A stretch of DNA of 33,709 nt, taken from assembly GCA_016462305.1 (NCBI GenBank), contig JAEMTM010000005.1, positions 1-33,709 on the forward strand, written 5' to 3'. The first letter of the stretch is position 1; every line of letters begins with the position of its first letter. This stretch comes from Sphingomonadaceae bacterium. GTDB taxonomy: Bacteria > Pseudomonadota > Alphaproteobacteria > Sphingomonadales > Sphingomonadaceae. Shown here piece by piece: positions 15,455 through 24,943 of the stretch. A program made the translations under genes and the position numbers. The notes under the pieces are model-generated. The model worked only from the letters and a program-made list of their open reading frames with translations. It did not search any database and was not told the origin of the DNA.

Positions 15455-16804
15455 TCAGACAACAGCCTCGCGTTGGTCCTCAATCGGTGGCGACGGCGTC
15501 TCAGCTTCGCCATCGCCATAACGTGGCAAAGCCTCTACCATAGGAATATCTTCCAATTCACGCTTACCGGTTTCGATGTTCAAATCGGCAAATTTTCGGC
15601 CCGTTGAAATGACATTGCGTTCGAAGCTGCCGACGAATTTATTGTAGTTATTCACCGCCGACGACAGACCGCTGCCGACCGATTTCAGATGCTGTGCAGC
15701 CACCGCAATGCGGTCATACATTTCCTTACCAAGCGCCCCGATTTGCTTCGCCTCGCGCGCTAGCCCCTCTTGCCGCCAGACGCTGGCAACGGTGCGGGCG
15801 ATTGCGACCAAGTTTGTCGGCGTCGCCAGCAGCACTTTCTTATCAAAGGCGAAGTCCCACAATTGCGGCTCATGCTCCAGCGCAGCCGCAAGGAAATGTT
15901 CACCGGGGACAAACATGATGACATAATCGGGCGCTTCGGAAAATTGATCCCAATAGGCCTTGCGCGATAACCCATCGATATGGTTCTTCATCGATTGCGT
16001 GTGCCGCGTCATGGCCACAGCGCGAACATCATCGTCCACCGAGTCAAACGCATCCTGATAGTCGTTCAACGATACCTTGGCATCAATCACCAAGGTGCGC
16101 CCGCCGGGGACATGGATGACGGCGTCGGGCCGCAGCCGCAAACCATCGCCAACATCAATGCTGGTTTCGAGGTTAAAATCGACATGTTCAGACAGGCCGC
16201 AGCTTTCGAGCACATTTTTCAACTGCTGCTCACCCCAACGCCCCCGCGCCTTGGGCGCATTACGCAAGGAGTTCATCAGGCCCGACGCAACGCTCGACAC
16301 GCGTTCCTGACCCAAGCGCATTTCGCCGATTAACCCCTTCAGGTCGCCATAGGCCTCAGTCCGGTCCTTCTCGATTTTGCCGACCTGCTCTTCATAGGCC
16401 TTCAGCTTTTCGCCTACCGGGCCAAGCAGTTGCTTCAGCCTTTCCTCATTCTTCTCGCCAGCTTGATGGAAGCGTTCATCGGCGCGTTGCAGGAACGCCG
16501 CCTGCGCCTCACCCAATAATTTCTGCCCAATCTCACCAAATTGGGCCGAGAGGTTTTCCTTTGCATCGCCCAACGCCGCGATCTGCTCTGCAAAGCTCCG
16601 CTCGCGTTCTTCCAAACTGGTTTCAAGCCGCGCCAAGCGGTCCTTGGCGCTATCGCGTTCGAGCACCACCTGATCGAGCATAGCCCGCAACTGCGCGGTC
16701 GTTTCCTGCCCCGCATTGCCCATGCGGCTGCCCGCAAACCAGCCAAGCAGCAGCCCACCCAACAAAGCAACAACCAAGACGACAATGACGACTAACGGCT
16801 CCAA
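15455..16804 (-). CDS. rmuC: DNA recombination protein RmuC homologue
   Basis: RmuC-family protein of 449 residues; in E. coli it limits recombination at inverted repeats and is thought to be a nuclease-like protein. An N-terminal membrane helix (about 4-24) is followed by a coiled coil (about 35-165). The RmuC core then includes GRWGEQQLKNVLE and RPDAVIHVPGGRTLVIDAKVSL, with the Asp/Asp-Ala-Lys arrangement typical of PD-(D/E)XK folds, and DYVIMFVPGEHFLAAAL. The start codon is TTG at 16802-16804, supported by a strong GGGAGG six bases upstream; the next in-frame ATG would remove the membrane helix. It is followed downstream by the convergent methyltransferase gene. Confidence 0.92.
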   Translation of the reverse strand: MEPLVVIVVLVVALLGGLLLGWFAGSRMGNAGQETTAQLRAMLDQVVLERDSAKDRLARLETSLEERERSFAEQIAALGDAKENLSAQFGEIGQKLLGEAQAAFLQRADERFHQAGEKNEERLKQLLGPVGEKLKAYEEQVGKIEKDRTEAYGDLKGLIGEMRLGQERVSSVASGLMNSLRNAPKARGRWGEQQLKNVLESCGLSEHVDFNLETSIDVGDGLRLRPDAVIHVPGGRTLVIDAKVSLNDYQDAFDSVDDDVRAVAMTRHTQSMKNHIDGLSRKAYWDQFSEAPDYVIMFVPGEHFLAAALEHEPQLWDFAFDKKVLLATPTNLVAIARTVASVWRQEGLAREAKQIGALGKEMYDRIAVAAQHLKSVGSGLSSAVNNYNKFVGSFERNVISTGRKFADLNIETGKRELEDIPMVEALPRYGDGEAETPSPPIEDQREAVV

Positions 16805-16858
16805 AGGCCACCTCCCAAATTAGAACGAAAATGGAACATAGCCCGTGCGGGGCGGAGG

Positions 16859-17626
16859 TCAAGTGGCTTCGGCAAAGTCCCGTCGCGACTTCTTCACCCG
16901 TGCGTAGCTCATCACGCTAAACGGCAGCAGGGCGACGTAAAAGACGCCGACACCGATGAGCGCAACCCATGGCGCCGCGACCAAGGTTGCGGTAAACAGG
17001 CCAACGACCGCCAGCGCCATGAAACGCAGGCTGCGCCGCACTTTAATCGACGACCAGCTATAGGTTGCCACATTGGAAATCATCAACAGCGCGCACAGCA
17101 GCAACCATGGCGCAATGAAGCGGTAATCGCGCACCCAATCCGCGCCGGTTTCAAACCAGATCATCATCGGCAACAAAGCCAGCGCCGCGCCCGGTGGCGA
17201 CGGCACGCCCGTGTTGAAACCAGCGGACTTGTGCGGTTGGTTCTCGGTATCAATCTGTGCGTTAAACCGTGCCAGACGTAATGCCGCACACAGCACAAAA
17301 AACACCGATATGGTCCAGCCAAAGCGCGGCATATCCTGCATGACCCACATATAGTTGACCAAAGCAGGCGTGGCCCCGAAAGCAATCACGTCAGAAAGCG
17401 AATCCAGTTCAGCCCCGAAACGGCTTTCCCCCTTCAGCATCCGCGCGATACGGCCATCCATGGCGTCGAGCACGCCAGCAATCACGATTGCGGCAACGGC
17501 ATTTTCCCAACGGCCCTGCATCGCGAACCATGCACCCGACAATCCCGTACACAGCGCAAGTGCGGTGACCGCGTTAGGCGCAAGCGCCCGCAAGGATATG
17601 CCGGGACGAGAGGACACTACGTCCAT
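16859..17626 (-). CDS. pssA: CDP-diacylglycerol-serine O-phosphatidyltransferase
   Basis: Integral membrane enzyme that makes phosphatidylserine from CDP-diacylglycerol and serine, the first step toward phosphatidylethanolamine. The 255-residue protein contains the complete CDP-alcohol phosphotransferase signature DGX2ARX8GX3DX3D in the segment MDGRIARMLKGESRFGAELDS, and about seven hydrophobic stretches. It is the multispanning (Bacillus-like) type and not the peripheral E. coli type. Its ATG at 17626 overlaps the psd stop by one base (TGATG); a TTG one codon upstream is less likely. Genetic coupling to psd, which uses the product, confirms the assignment. Confidence 0.94.
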   Translation of the reverse strand: MDVVSSRPGISLRALAPNAVTALALCTGLSGAWFAMQGRWENAVAAIVIAGVLDAMDGRIARMLKGESRFGAELDSLSDVIAFGATPALVNYMWVMQDMPRFGWTISVFFVLCAALRLARFNAQIDTENQPHKSAGFNTGVPSPPGAALALLPMMIWFETGADWVRDYRFIAPWLLLCALLMISNVATYSWSSIKVRRSLRFMALAVVGLFTATLVAAPWVALIGVGVFYVALLPFSVMSYARVKKSRRDFAEAT

Positions 17627-18360
17627 CAATGCGCGACGGCAATCAGGTCTTGGTCAACGCCGATTTCGCCGAGAACCGTTTCCCCCGCAACGCAACGCTG
17701 GCCCTTAATGACGCGGGACGACGTGCCATGCGGCAAATACACATCAACGCGGCTGCCAAAGCGGATCAGGCCAACACGCTGCCCATTGGCAACACTGTCG
17801 CCTTCCTTGACAAAAGCAACGATACGACGCGCGACCAAGCCAGCGATTTGGGTGAAGCCGATGCGAACCCCATCGCCGCGTTCCACGAGAAAATGTTGGC
17901 GTTCATTTTCTTCGCTGGCCTTATCAAGGTCGGCGCTGAGGAATTTGCCCGCGATATACACAACGCGCTTGATGGTGCCGCGAATGGGTGTCCGGTTGAT
18001 GTGCACGTCAAACACGCTCATGAAAATCGACACCCGCGTCATCGGCTGATCCCCAAGACCTTCAGGCCCGCGCAGTTCAATTGGCGGAGGGACTTGTTCG
18101 ATCAGCGTGACAAGCCCATCGGCGGGTGCCACGATAAACCGCTCGTCGATTGGCGTCGCACGCACAGGGTCGCGAAAAAACGCCAATGTCCACACGGTGA
18201 CGGCCGCCATCGGCCAAGCCAGCGTTTCCCAAGCCATGAAGGCGAAAAACAGGGTTATGCCCGCAGCGGTAAGTCCGAACTTGCGGCCCTCGGGATGGAT
18301 GGGTGGAAACGACCATTTCGCAACCCCGGTGCCCCGGTTTGTCAATTCTTGTCTGCTCAT
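17626..18360 (-). CDS. psd: phosphatidylserine decarboxylase, short proenzyme
   Basis: Decarboxylates phosphatidylserine to phosphatidylethanolamine at the inner membrane. The proenzyme cuts itself to make a pyruvoyl group. The 244-residue form is the short type found in rhizobia and other alphaproteobacteria. The self-cleavage dipeptide is Gly202-Ser203 in LIRFGSRVDVYLP. The conserved FMSVFDVHINRTP block (about 113-125) and the FRDPVR and APADG segments are present, and there is a hydrophobic N-terminal region at about 30-62. It precedes pssA with a one-base overlap. No clear ribosome-binding site is visible before ATG 18360. Confidence 0.93.
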   Translation of the reverse strand: MSRQELTNRGTGVAKWSFPPIHPEGRKFGLTAAGITLFFAFMAWETLAWPMAAVTVWTLAFFRDPVRATPIDERFIVAPADGLVTLIEQVPPPIELRGPEGLGDQPMTRVSIFMSVFDVHINRTPIRGTIKRVVYIAGKFLSADLDKASEENERQHFLVERGDGVRIGFTQIAGLVARRIVAFVKEGDSVANGQRVGLIRFGSRVDVYLPHGTSSRVIKGQRCVAGETVLGEIGVDQDLIAVAH

Positions 18361-18512
18361 GTGGCTAAGCTAGGGTATGCGCCGCCATCTTACAACCTAA
18401 GATACAATTTCAGCCATTTTCAGACAATATTGGGGATGCAGTTGAACATATGGCAAACTTTGCTATGGCACCGCTCAACAACCCATCTCCCTAATGGAAA
18501 GTGCTTTCTGTC
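18361..18512. promoter_or_regulatory. divergent promoter region psd-pssA / icd
   Basis: A 152-base region between divergent genes that must carry both promoters. For icd a weak sigma70-like pair is TTGAAC (18442-18447) and TATGGC (18464-18469), 16 bases apart. Nothing comparable stands out for psd, and no operator-like dyad is evident. Confidence 0.3.
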
Positions 18513-19733
18513 ATGGCAAAAATTAAGGTCAAAAATCCAGTCGTAGAGCTTGATGGCGACGAAATGACACGGATCATCTGGGAATGGATTCGTGAGCGAC
18601 TCATTTTGCCATATCTCGATATCGATCTGAAATATTACGACCTTGGTATGGAGTATCGCGACAAGACCAATGATAAGGTCACCGTCGATTCCGCCAACGC
18701 AATCCGCGAATTCGGCGTCGGCGTAAAATGCGCCACGATTACGCCAGATGAAGCGCGCGTTGAAGAATTCGGTCTTCAGAAAATGTGGAAGTCGCCCAAT
18801 GGCACCATCCGCAATATTTTGGGCGGCGTGGTCTTCCGTGAACCAATCGTCATCGATAACGTACCGCGCTTGATCCCCGGCTGGACGGACCCAATCGTCA
18901 TTGGTCGTCATGCGTTCGGTGACCAATATCGCGCTACGGATTTCCTCGTTCCCGGTCCCGGAACGCTGCGTCTTGTATGGGATGGCGATGATGGGCAGAA
19001 AATTGACGAGGAGGTTTTCCGTTACCCGTCGCCGGGCGTGGCGCTCGCGATGTACAATCTCGACGATTCGATCCGCGACTTTGCGCGTGCGTCGATGAAT
19101 TATGGCGTGACCCGGCAATGGCCAGTATATCTGTCGACTAAGAACACCATCCTCAAATATTATGATGGTCGTTTCAAGGATCTATTCCAAGAAGTGTACG
19201 AAGCCGAATTCGCCGCAAAGTTCAAGGAACTGGGCATTGTCTATGAGCACCGTTTGATCGACGATATGGTCGCATCGGCGCTGAAATGGTCGGGCAAGTT
19301 CATTTGGGCATGTAAGAATTATGATGGCGACGTGCAGTCTGATCAAGTTGCGCAAGGTTTCGGCTCGCTTGGCCTGATGACCTCCATCCTGATGACACCA
19401 GATGGCAAGACGGTTGAGGCCGAGGCCGCGCACGGCACGGTCACGCGGCATTATCGCCAACATCAGCAAGGTAAGGCAACCTCAACCAACCCCATTGCGT
19501 CGATTTTCGCATGGACGGGCGGCCTCAAATTCCGTGGCAAGTTCGACGAAACGCCCGAAGTCACGCGCTTTGCCGAAACGCTGGAAGAAGTCTGCATTCA
19601 GACCGTTGAAGATGGCCATATGACAAAGGATCTCGCGATCCTCATCGGCCCGGATCAGGCTTGGATGACCACAGAGCAGTTTTTTGAGCAGGTTCGTGCC
19701 AATCTCGAAGTCAAAATGGGCAGTTGGATGTAA
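18513..19733 (+). CDS. icd: NADP-dependent isocitrate dehydrogenase
   Basis: Oxidatively decarboxylates isocitrate to 2-oxoglutarate in the TCA cycle, giving NADPH. The 406-residue protein is of the eukaryote-like homodimeric type (begins MAKIKVKNPVVELDGDEMTRIIW) and not of the E. coli type. Substrate-binding segments are SPNGTIRNILGG and RHAFGDQYRATDF. The metal-binding acidic residues lie in LIDDMVA and NYDGDVQSDQVAQGFGSLGLMTS. The nucleotide-binding loop EAAHGTVTRHYRQHQQG is of the NADP-preferring kind. I chose ATG 18513; a GTG four codons upstream has its purine run too close. A strong terminator follows. Confidence 0.96.
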   Translation: MAKIKVKNPVVELDGDEMTRIIWEWIRERLILPYLDIDLKYYDLGMEYRDKTNDKVTVDSANAIREFGVGVKCATITPDEARVEEFGLQKMWKSPNGTIRNILGGVVFREPIVIDNVPRLIPGWTDPIVIGRHAFGDQYRATDFLVPGPGTLRLVWDGDDGQKIDEEVFRYPSPGVALAMYNLDDSIRDFARASMNYGVTRQWPVYLSTKNTILKYYDGRFKDLFQEVYEAEFAAKFKELGIVYEHRLIDDMVASALKWSGKFIWACKNYDGDVQSDQVAQGFGSLGLMTSILMTPDGKTVEAEAAHGTVTRHYRQHQQGKATSTNPIASIFAWTGGLKFRGKFDETPEVTRFAETLEEVCIQTVEDGHMTKDLAILIGPDQAWMTTEQFFEQVRANLEVKMGSWM

Positions 19734-19754
19734 CGCCAGCGGCTTTGAATATGT

Positions 19755-19787
19755 AAAAGCGCGGGGGGCAACTCCCGCGCTTTTTTA
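19755..19787 (+). terminator. strong intrinsic terminator of icd
   Basis: Twenty-odd bases after the icd stop, AAAAGCGCGGG and CCCGCGCTTTT form an 11-pair stem with a short loop around GGGCAACT, followed by TTTTTTATT. This is the clearest rho-independent terminator in the window; the A-tract on the 5' side also allows weaker termination from the other strand. Confidence 0.92.
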
Positions 19788-19825
19788 TTGCCCGGCCCTT
19801 TCTTTCTCATGCCCCCTGTGCGTAA

Positions 19826-21595
19826 ATGCAATTTATGGCAGGTGAACTACAAACCGAAGGCATTAGCGATCTGCTCGTCATATTGGGTGCAGCGGGAATA
19901 GTGATCCCCGCTTTTGCCCGGCTTCGTATCACGCCCATCATTGGTTTTATATTGGTCGGGATAATGGTTGGCCCGATGGGACTTGGGTCCTTGGTGCCAC
20001 GTTATCCCATGCTCGAATGGGTCACCATCACCAATCCAGAGGCTATTCATCCCATCGGCGAATATGGCATTATTTTATTGCTGTTCTCCATTGGTCTTGA
20101 GCTATCTTTCCGCAGATTATGGAAAATGCGGCGCTTGGTGTTCGGCGTCGGCGCGGCGCAATTATTTGGCGCTGGCCTTATCATTGCGGCTGGTCTGTAT
20201 CTGTTCGGATATGGCGCGACCGCCGCCATCGGCATTGGCGTTGCATTGGCGCTTTCTTCCACAGCGTTGGTGCTTCCCATATCCGGCACGCATTCCGCCG
20301 TGGGTAAGTCAGCTTTGGCCATGTTGCTGTTCGAAGATTTGGCCATCGTCCCGATTATATTCGTTTTGGGTGCATTGGCGCCACAAGTGGGCACGGATTC
20401 ATGGACAGGTCTCGTCACCATATTGTGGCAGGGGACGCTGGTTATTATCGGAATGCTTGTGCTTGGCCGCTTTTTCTTGCCCCGCCTGTTCGGACAAGCC
20501 GCGCGCACAAAAAGCCCTGAATTATTTGTATCGATCAGCTTGCTCGTTGTCATTGTCGCAAGTCTGGCGACGGGCGCGGTTGGCCTTTCGCCTATCGTCG
20601 GCGCAATGATCGCTGGCCTGTTGATTGCCGAAACCGATTACCATAGCGAAGTCGAAGTGATGACAGCACCGTTCAAAGGGCTGGCACTGGGCGTGTTCCT
20701 GATCAGCATCGGTATGCAGGTTGATCTGCGCTTTGTGGCGGCCAACTGGGTGGCTTTGGTGGGCGCGGTTTCGGCGGTCGTGTTTATCAAGGCAAGTGTC
20801 ACTGCGGCTTTGTTAAAGCTGAATGGCGCGCGCACGGGCACAGCGACCGAAACCGGCGTCCTCATGGGCAGTCCGTCGGAAACGACTTTGATCGTGCTGG
20901 GTGCCGCAGGTGCCGCTCAGATTATTGACGCTGCCGCAATCAATTTCTGGCAAGTGGCAACCGCGATTGGCCTAACGATCACGCCCATATTGGCGCGGAT
21001 CGGTCATGATATGGCCCGCCGTCTGGAATTGCGCGAGAGCGATGATGAGGTGCACGAACAAGACCCAATACAAGAACCGCGAACGGTCGTGATTGGCTTT
21101 GGCCGGGTCGGAAAGCTGGTGGCCGATATGCTGACCACGCATGGGCAGCCTTATGTTGCCGTGGAATCCAATGTCGACGCCGTAACCGCCGCACGGCGCG
21201 GGGGTTATAAGGTTGTTTATGGCGACATATCACGGCCCGAAACGCTGGATAAATTGGGCTTGGGTCATGCCAAGGCGCTGATCCTGACAATGGACCAGCC
21301 AGTATTGGCCGAACATATCGTCAAGCGCGTCCGTCAATGGTTGCCCGAAATCACGATTGTCGCACGCGCCCGTGATCCGGACCATGCCGCCCGGCTCTAT
21401 CAAGCGGGCGCGACCGACGCCGTGCCCGAAACGCTGGAAAGCTCGCTTCAGCTATCGGAAGCCGTGCTCGTCGATCTGGGCGTTGCCATGGGCCCCGTCA
21501 TCGCGTCGATCCACGAAAAGCGCGACGAATTCCGGCGTCAGATAAAGGAAGCCGGGGGCCTTGAAGAGACCCCCAAGCTAAAACTTACCTCTTAA
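19826..21595 (+). CDS. monovalent cation:proton antiporter (CPA2, KefB-like) with RCK domain
   Basis: Inner-membrane antiporter of 589 residues. The first ~390 residues contain about twelve hydrophobic segments of the Na+/H+ exchanger fold, with conserved LVGIMVGP, SSTALVLP and LFEDLAIVPI segments seen in the Kef/CPA2 family. The C-terminal part carries a TrkA-N/RCK nucleotide-binding domain that starts RTVVIGFGRVGKLVADML (GXGXXG), which in this family gates transport by NAD(H) or glutathione adducts. Ion specificity (K+ or Na+) is not readable. Start ATG 19826 lacks a good ribosome-binding site; ATG 19835 is an equally possible start. The stop overlaps the alaS stop on the other strand (TTAA at 21592-21595). 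Confidence 0.88.
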   Translation: MQFMAGELQTEGISDLLVILGAAGIVIPAFARLRITPIIGFILVGIMVGPMGLGSLVPRYPMLEWVTITNPEAIHPIGEYGIILLLFSIGLELSFRRLWKMRRLVFGVGAAQLFGAGLIIAAGLYLFGYGATAAIGIGVALALSSTALVLPISGTHSAVGKSALAMLLFEDLAIVPIIFVLGALAPQVGTDSWTGLVTILWQGTLVIIGMLVLGRFFLPRLFGQAARTKSPELFVSISLLVVIVASLATGAVGLSPIVGAMIAGLLIAETDYHSEVEVMTAPFKGLALGVFLISIGMQVDLRFVAANWVALVGAVSAVVFIKASVTAALLKLNGARTGTATETGVLMGSPSETTLIVLGAAGAAQIIDAAAINFWQVATAIGLTITPILARIGHDMARRLELRESDDEVHEQDPIQEPRTVVIGFGRVGKLVADMLTTHGQPYVAVESNVDAVTAARRGGYKVVYGDISRPETLDKLGLGHAKALILTMDQPVLAEHIVKRVRQWLPEITIVARARDPDHAARLYQAGATDAVPETLESSLQLSEAVLVDLGVAMGPVIASIHEKRDEFRRQIKEAGGLEETPKLKLTS

Positions 21596-24234
21596 CCAGC
21601 GATTTTTGCCTTAATCGCATCCAACGCCGCTTGCGCCAATTCGGTGCCTGCCGGACCGCCGCCTTGCGCCATGTCGGGGCGTCCGCCGCCGCCTTGCGCG
21701 CCCATGGCCTCCGTCGCCACACGCACAAGGTCAGGCGCAGCTATGGTGTCATGCAAGGCAGCTGAGACGGCCACCACAACCGTGTTGCTGTTTTCATTCG
21801 CGGCGATGATGGCGACGACGCCCGTGCCAATGGCCTTCATCTGGTCATCCGCAAGGCCGCGCAGCATTTTTGGCTCAATCCCTGCGATAACTTGCCCCAT
21901 GAAGGTAACATTACCGATTTGTTCGGCCTCCGCCTTCGGACCACCGCCACCGGACAAAGCGAGCGCGGTTTTGGCTTCGGACAGTTCCTTCTCCATCCGC
22001 TTGCGTTCGTTGATGAGCGTTTCGATACGCACGCTTACTTCATCCGGCGCAGTTTTCAGCATCGCAGCGACATTCTTCAACTGCGTCTCACGGCCAACAA
22101 GCCATAATCGCGCCGCTTCGCCCGTTAGCGCCTCGATGCGGCGAATGCCGCTTGCCACTGCGCCTTCCGACACAATCGTGAACAAGGCGATGTCGCCCAA
22201 GGCGTTGACATGGGTGCCGCCGCACAGTTCCAACGAATAATGCGCGTCCTCGCTCTTGCCCATCGTCAAAACGCGGACTTCTTCGCCATATTTTTCGCCG
22301 AACAAGGCAAGTGCGCCAGCGGCGACGGCGTCATCGGGGGTCATCAACCGCGTCGTCACCGCGTCATTGCCCCGGATTTGCGCGTTTACGTCGGCCTCGA
22401 TCATCGCAATTTCTTGCAGCGTCACTGCCTGGTTATGCGAAAAGTCGAACCGCAAGCGATCCGGTGCCACCATGCTGCCCTTTTGGGTCACATGGTCGCC
22501 CAAGCGGTGGCGCAATGATGCATGCAGTAAATGCGTGGCGCTATGGTTGGCGCGCAATGCGTCGCGGCGCGCAGTGTCGATTTTCAGCGTCACAAAATCG
22601 CCGACTTTGATCTCGCCTGTGCCAATCGTGACCTGATGCGCATGCAGTCGGCCCAAGGGCTTTGCCGTGTCCGTCACTTCGCCGCGCATATTGCTGCTGG
22701 AAATAACGCCAGCGTCACCCATCTGGCCGCCGCTCTCGCCGTAAAATGGTGTCTGGTTGGTGATGACCGTGACTGTGTCATTGGCGAGGGCCGATTGCAC
22801 CTCAATGCCGTCATTGACGAGCGCAACCACCTGCCCCTCGCCTTCGTTTGCGGCATAGCCTGTAAACTCGGTGCTGCCGACGCGTTCGGCAATGTCGAAC
22901 CAGACGTCGTCAGACGCCTTCGCGCCGGAGCCTTTCCACGCGGCCCGCGCCAAGGCTTTTTGACTATTCATCGCGGTTTCAAAACCCGCCTGATCAATAC
23001 CAAAGCCTTGCGCACGCAACGCGTCTTCGGTCAGGTCATAGGGAAAACCATAAGTGTCATACAGCTTGAACGCCGTGTCACCTGCCAAAATATCGCCCGG
23101 CGTCATGCCAGCGGTCGCTTCGTCGAGCAGCTTAATGCCCTTGTCGAGCGTCCGGCGGAACTGCGTTTCCTCTTGCTTCAACGTCGCCTCAATCATGGGC
23201 TGCGCGCGCAATAGTTCGGGGTAAGCCGCACCCATTTCGGCGGCAAGGCTTCCGACCAGACGGTGCATCAACGGCTCTTTTGCGCCAAGAATATGCGCAT
23301 GGCGCATGGCGCGGCGCATGATGCGCCGCAAGACATAGCCGCGCCCTTCATTCGACGGCATCACCCCATCGGCGAGCAGGAAGCTGGTCGAGCGCAAATG
23401 GTCCGCGATGACGCGATGGCTGGCCTTTTGATCGCCAACCGCCTTTGTCCCCGTCAGCTCCTCAGACGCGTTGATCAATGCCTTGAACGTATCGGTGTCG
23501 TAATTGTCCGGCACGCCTTGCATGACCGCAGCAATCCGCTCCAGCCCCATGCCCGTATCGATAGACGGCTTTGGCAAGGGCAGGTCAGTGCCGTCGTCCT
23601 GCCGTTCAAACTGCATGAACACGAGGTTCCAGATTTCGACAAAACGGTCGCCATCTTCATCCGGGCTTCCCGGAGGGCCTCCGAAAATATGGGCGCCATG
23701 GTCGTAGAATATCTCGCTGCATGGTCCGCAGGGTCCAGTGTCGCCCATTGACCAAAAATTGTCCGTCGTGGCGATGCGGATGATCCGTTCTTCAGGCAGG
23801 CCGGCAATCTTGCGCCACAGGTCGAACGCCTCATCATCGGTGTGATAGACGGTGGTCGTCAACCGTGCTGGGTCAAGCCCCCATTCCTTGGTCAACAATG
23901 TCCAAGCATGGGTAATCGCTTGCTCTTTGAAATAATCGCCGAAGGAAAAATTGCCGAGCATTTCAAAAAACGTGTGATGCCGCGCAGTATAGCCAACATT
24001 ATCGAGGTCGTTATGCTTGCCCCCTGCCCGCACGCATTTCTGGCTTGAGGCTGCACGCCGCGTTTCGCGGCTTTCAAGGCCCGTGAACACGTTTTTGAAC
24101 GGCACCATCCCGGCATTGACGAACATCAATGTCGGGTCATTATAGGGCACGAGCGGTGCAGACTGCACTATGTCATGATTGGTGCCCCCGAAATAATCGA
24201 GGAAGCCGCGGCGAATGTCATTGGTCGATGTCAT
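21592..24234 (-). CDS. alaS: alanine-tRNA ligase
   Basis: Charges tRNA-Ala with alanine and edits mischarged Ser/Gly. The 880-residue length is standard. The class II catalytic core fills the first ~250 residues, with the motif 2 region SSQKCVRAGGKHNDLDNVG and motif 3 in GMGLERIAAVMQG, followed by the tRNA-binding helical part. The editing domain has the zinc-binding HSATHLLH at 564-571 and CGGTH at 671-675. A C-terminal DHHA1 domain with GGGGRPDMAQGGG completes the protein. It is preceded by a GST gene 64 bases upstream on the same strand and converges on the antiporter gene with a four-base overlap of stops. Confidence 0.97.
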   Translation of the reverse strand: MTSTNDIRRGFLDYFGGTNHDIVQSAPLVPYNDPTLMFVNAGMVPFKNVFTGLESRETRRAASSQKCVRAGGKHNDLDNVGYTARHHTFFEMLGNFSFGDYFKEQAITHAWTLLTKEWGLDPARLTTTVYHTDDEAFDLWRKIAGLPEERIIRIATTDNFWSMGDTGPCGPCSEIFYDHGAHIFGGPPGSPDEDGDRFVEIWNLVFMQFERQDDGTDLPLPKPSIDTGMGLERIAAVMQGVPDNYDTDTFKALINASEELTGTKAVGDQKASHRVIADHLRSTSFLLADGVMPSNEGRGYVLRRIMRRAMRHAHILGAKEPLMHRLVGSLAAEMGAAYPELLRAQPMIEATLKQEETQFRRTLDKGIKLLDEATAGMTPGDILAGDTAFKLYDTYGFPYDLTEDALRAQGFGIDQAGFETAMNSQKALARAAWKGSGAKASDDVWFDIAERVGSTEFTGYAANEGEGQVVALVNDGIEVQSALANDTVTVITNQTPFYGESGGQMGDAGVISSSNMRGEVTDTAKPLGRLHAHQVTIGTGEIKVGDFVTLKIDTARRDALRANHSATHLLHASLRHRLGDHVTQKGSMVAPDRLRFDFSHNQAVTLQEIAMIEADVNAQIRGNDAVTTRLMTPDDAVAAGALALFGEKYGEEVRVLTMGKSEDAHYSLELCGGTHVNALGDIALFTIVSEGAVASGIRRIEALTGEAARLWLVGRETQLKNVAAMLKTAPDEVSVRIETLINERKRMEKELSEAKTALALSGGGGPKAEAEQIGNVTFMGQVIAGIEPKMLRGLADDQMKAIGTGVVAIIAANENSNTVVVAVSAALHDTIAAPDLVRVATEAMGAQGGGGRPDMAQGGGPAGTELAQAALDAIKAKIAG

Positions 24235-24298
24235 AATGACTGCGACTTAGGGAACGACTCGCCGCGCTGCAAGCCGGATATGCAGTTTGCGGCAGCCA

Positions 24299-24925
24299 TC
24301 ACGCATAGGCATAAGGTCCGCCCTTTTGCAGGGCGGTCTGATACGCTGGACGGGCATGGATTTTTTCGACGAAAGCAGTGAGGTTTGGCAGGTTTGCAGC
24401 CCGGCCCATTTTAACCGCTGCTTCGGCCGGAAAACTCATCATAACGTCAGCGCCCGTGAGGGTATCGCCAACAAACCAGCCTGTCGCTTTCAAACTGTCT
24501 TCCATGAACGCAAAATGGCTTTCAAGCTGCTGGCTAATGCGTGAATGCAAGGGTGCAGCAGCATCGCCCAACCGCGCAGTATACAGGTTTAGCAAGATCG
24601 GCGTCATCGCCGAGCCTTCGGCAAAATGCATGAATTCCAGATAGCGGACATGCGCGTCGGTCCCACGTGCCGGCACAAGATGCGCGCCATTATGCCGTTC
24701 GCACAGATATTCGACGATTGCGCCGGATTCGAAAACCACATTACCGCCATCTTCAATCAACGGCGATTTACCCAAAGGATGGACGTTCAAAAGCGTTTCG
24801 GGCGCAAGATTGGTCACAGCATCACGGGCATGATGGCGGATTTCATAAGGAAGGTTCAGTTCTTCCAGCAACCACAAGATACGTTGCGAACGCGAATTGT
24901 TGAGATGGTGTACGATGATAGTCAT
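24299..24925 (-). CDS. glutathione S-transferase family protein
   Basis: Cytosolic GST-fold protein of 208 residues. The N-terminal thioredoxin-like domain (about 1-80) has the cis-Pro segment GKSPLIEDGG and the SNAIL-type motif ESGAIVEYL with Ser near residue 67. An all-helical C-terminal domain follows, with the N-capping box-like segment FVGDTLTGADVMM. A catalytic Ser candidate lies in LNNSRSQRILW, as in beta/theta-like bacterial GSTs. The start ATG 24925 has GGAAG five bases upstream. It lies 18 bases after the ureohydrolase gene and upstream of alaS, in a likely operon. The substrate is unknown. Confidence 0.88.
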   Translation of the reverse strand: MTIIVHHLNNSRSQRILWLLEELNLPYEIRHHARDAVTNLAPETLLNVHPLGKSPLIEDGGNVVFESGAIVEYLCERHNGAHLVPARGTDAHVRYLEFMHFAEGSAMTPILLNLYTARLGDAAAPLHSRISQQLESHFAFMEDSLKATGWFVGDTLTGADVMMSFPAEAAVKMGRAANLPNLTAFVEKIHARPAYQTALQKGGPYAYA

Positions 24926-24943
24926 AGCTGCTTCCTTATATAC

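Noticed and set aside
17629..18546. Plus-strand open frame of 305 codons over psd and the psd/icd gap
   Set aside because: Mostly antisense to psd and then runs through the divergent promoter into icd. No domain is recognisable and psd itself is intact.
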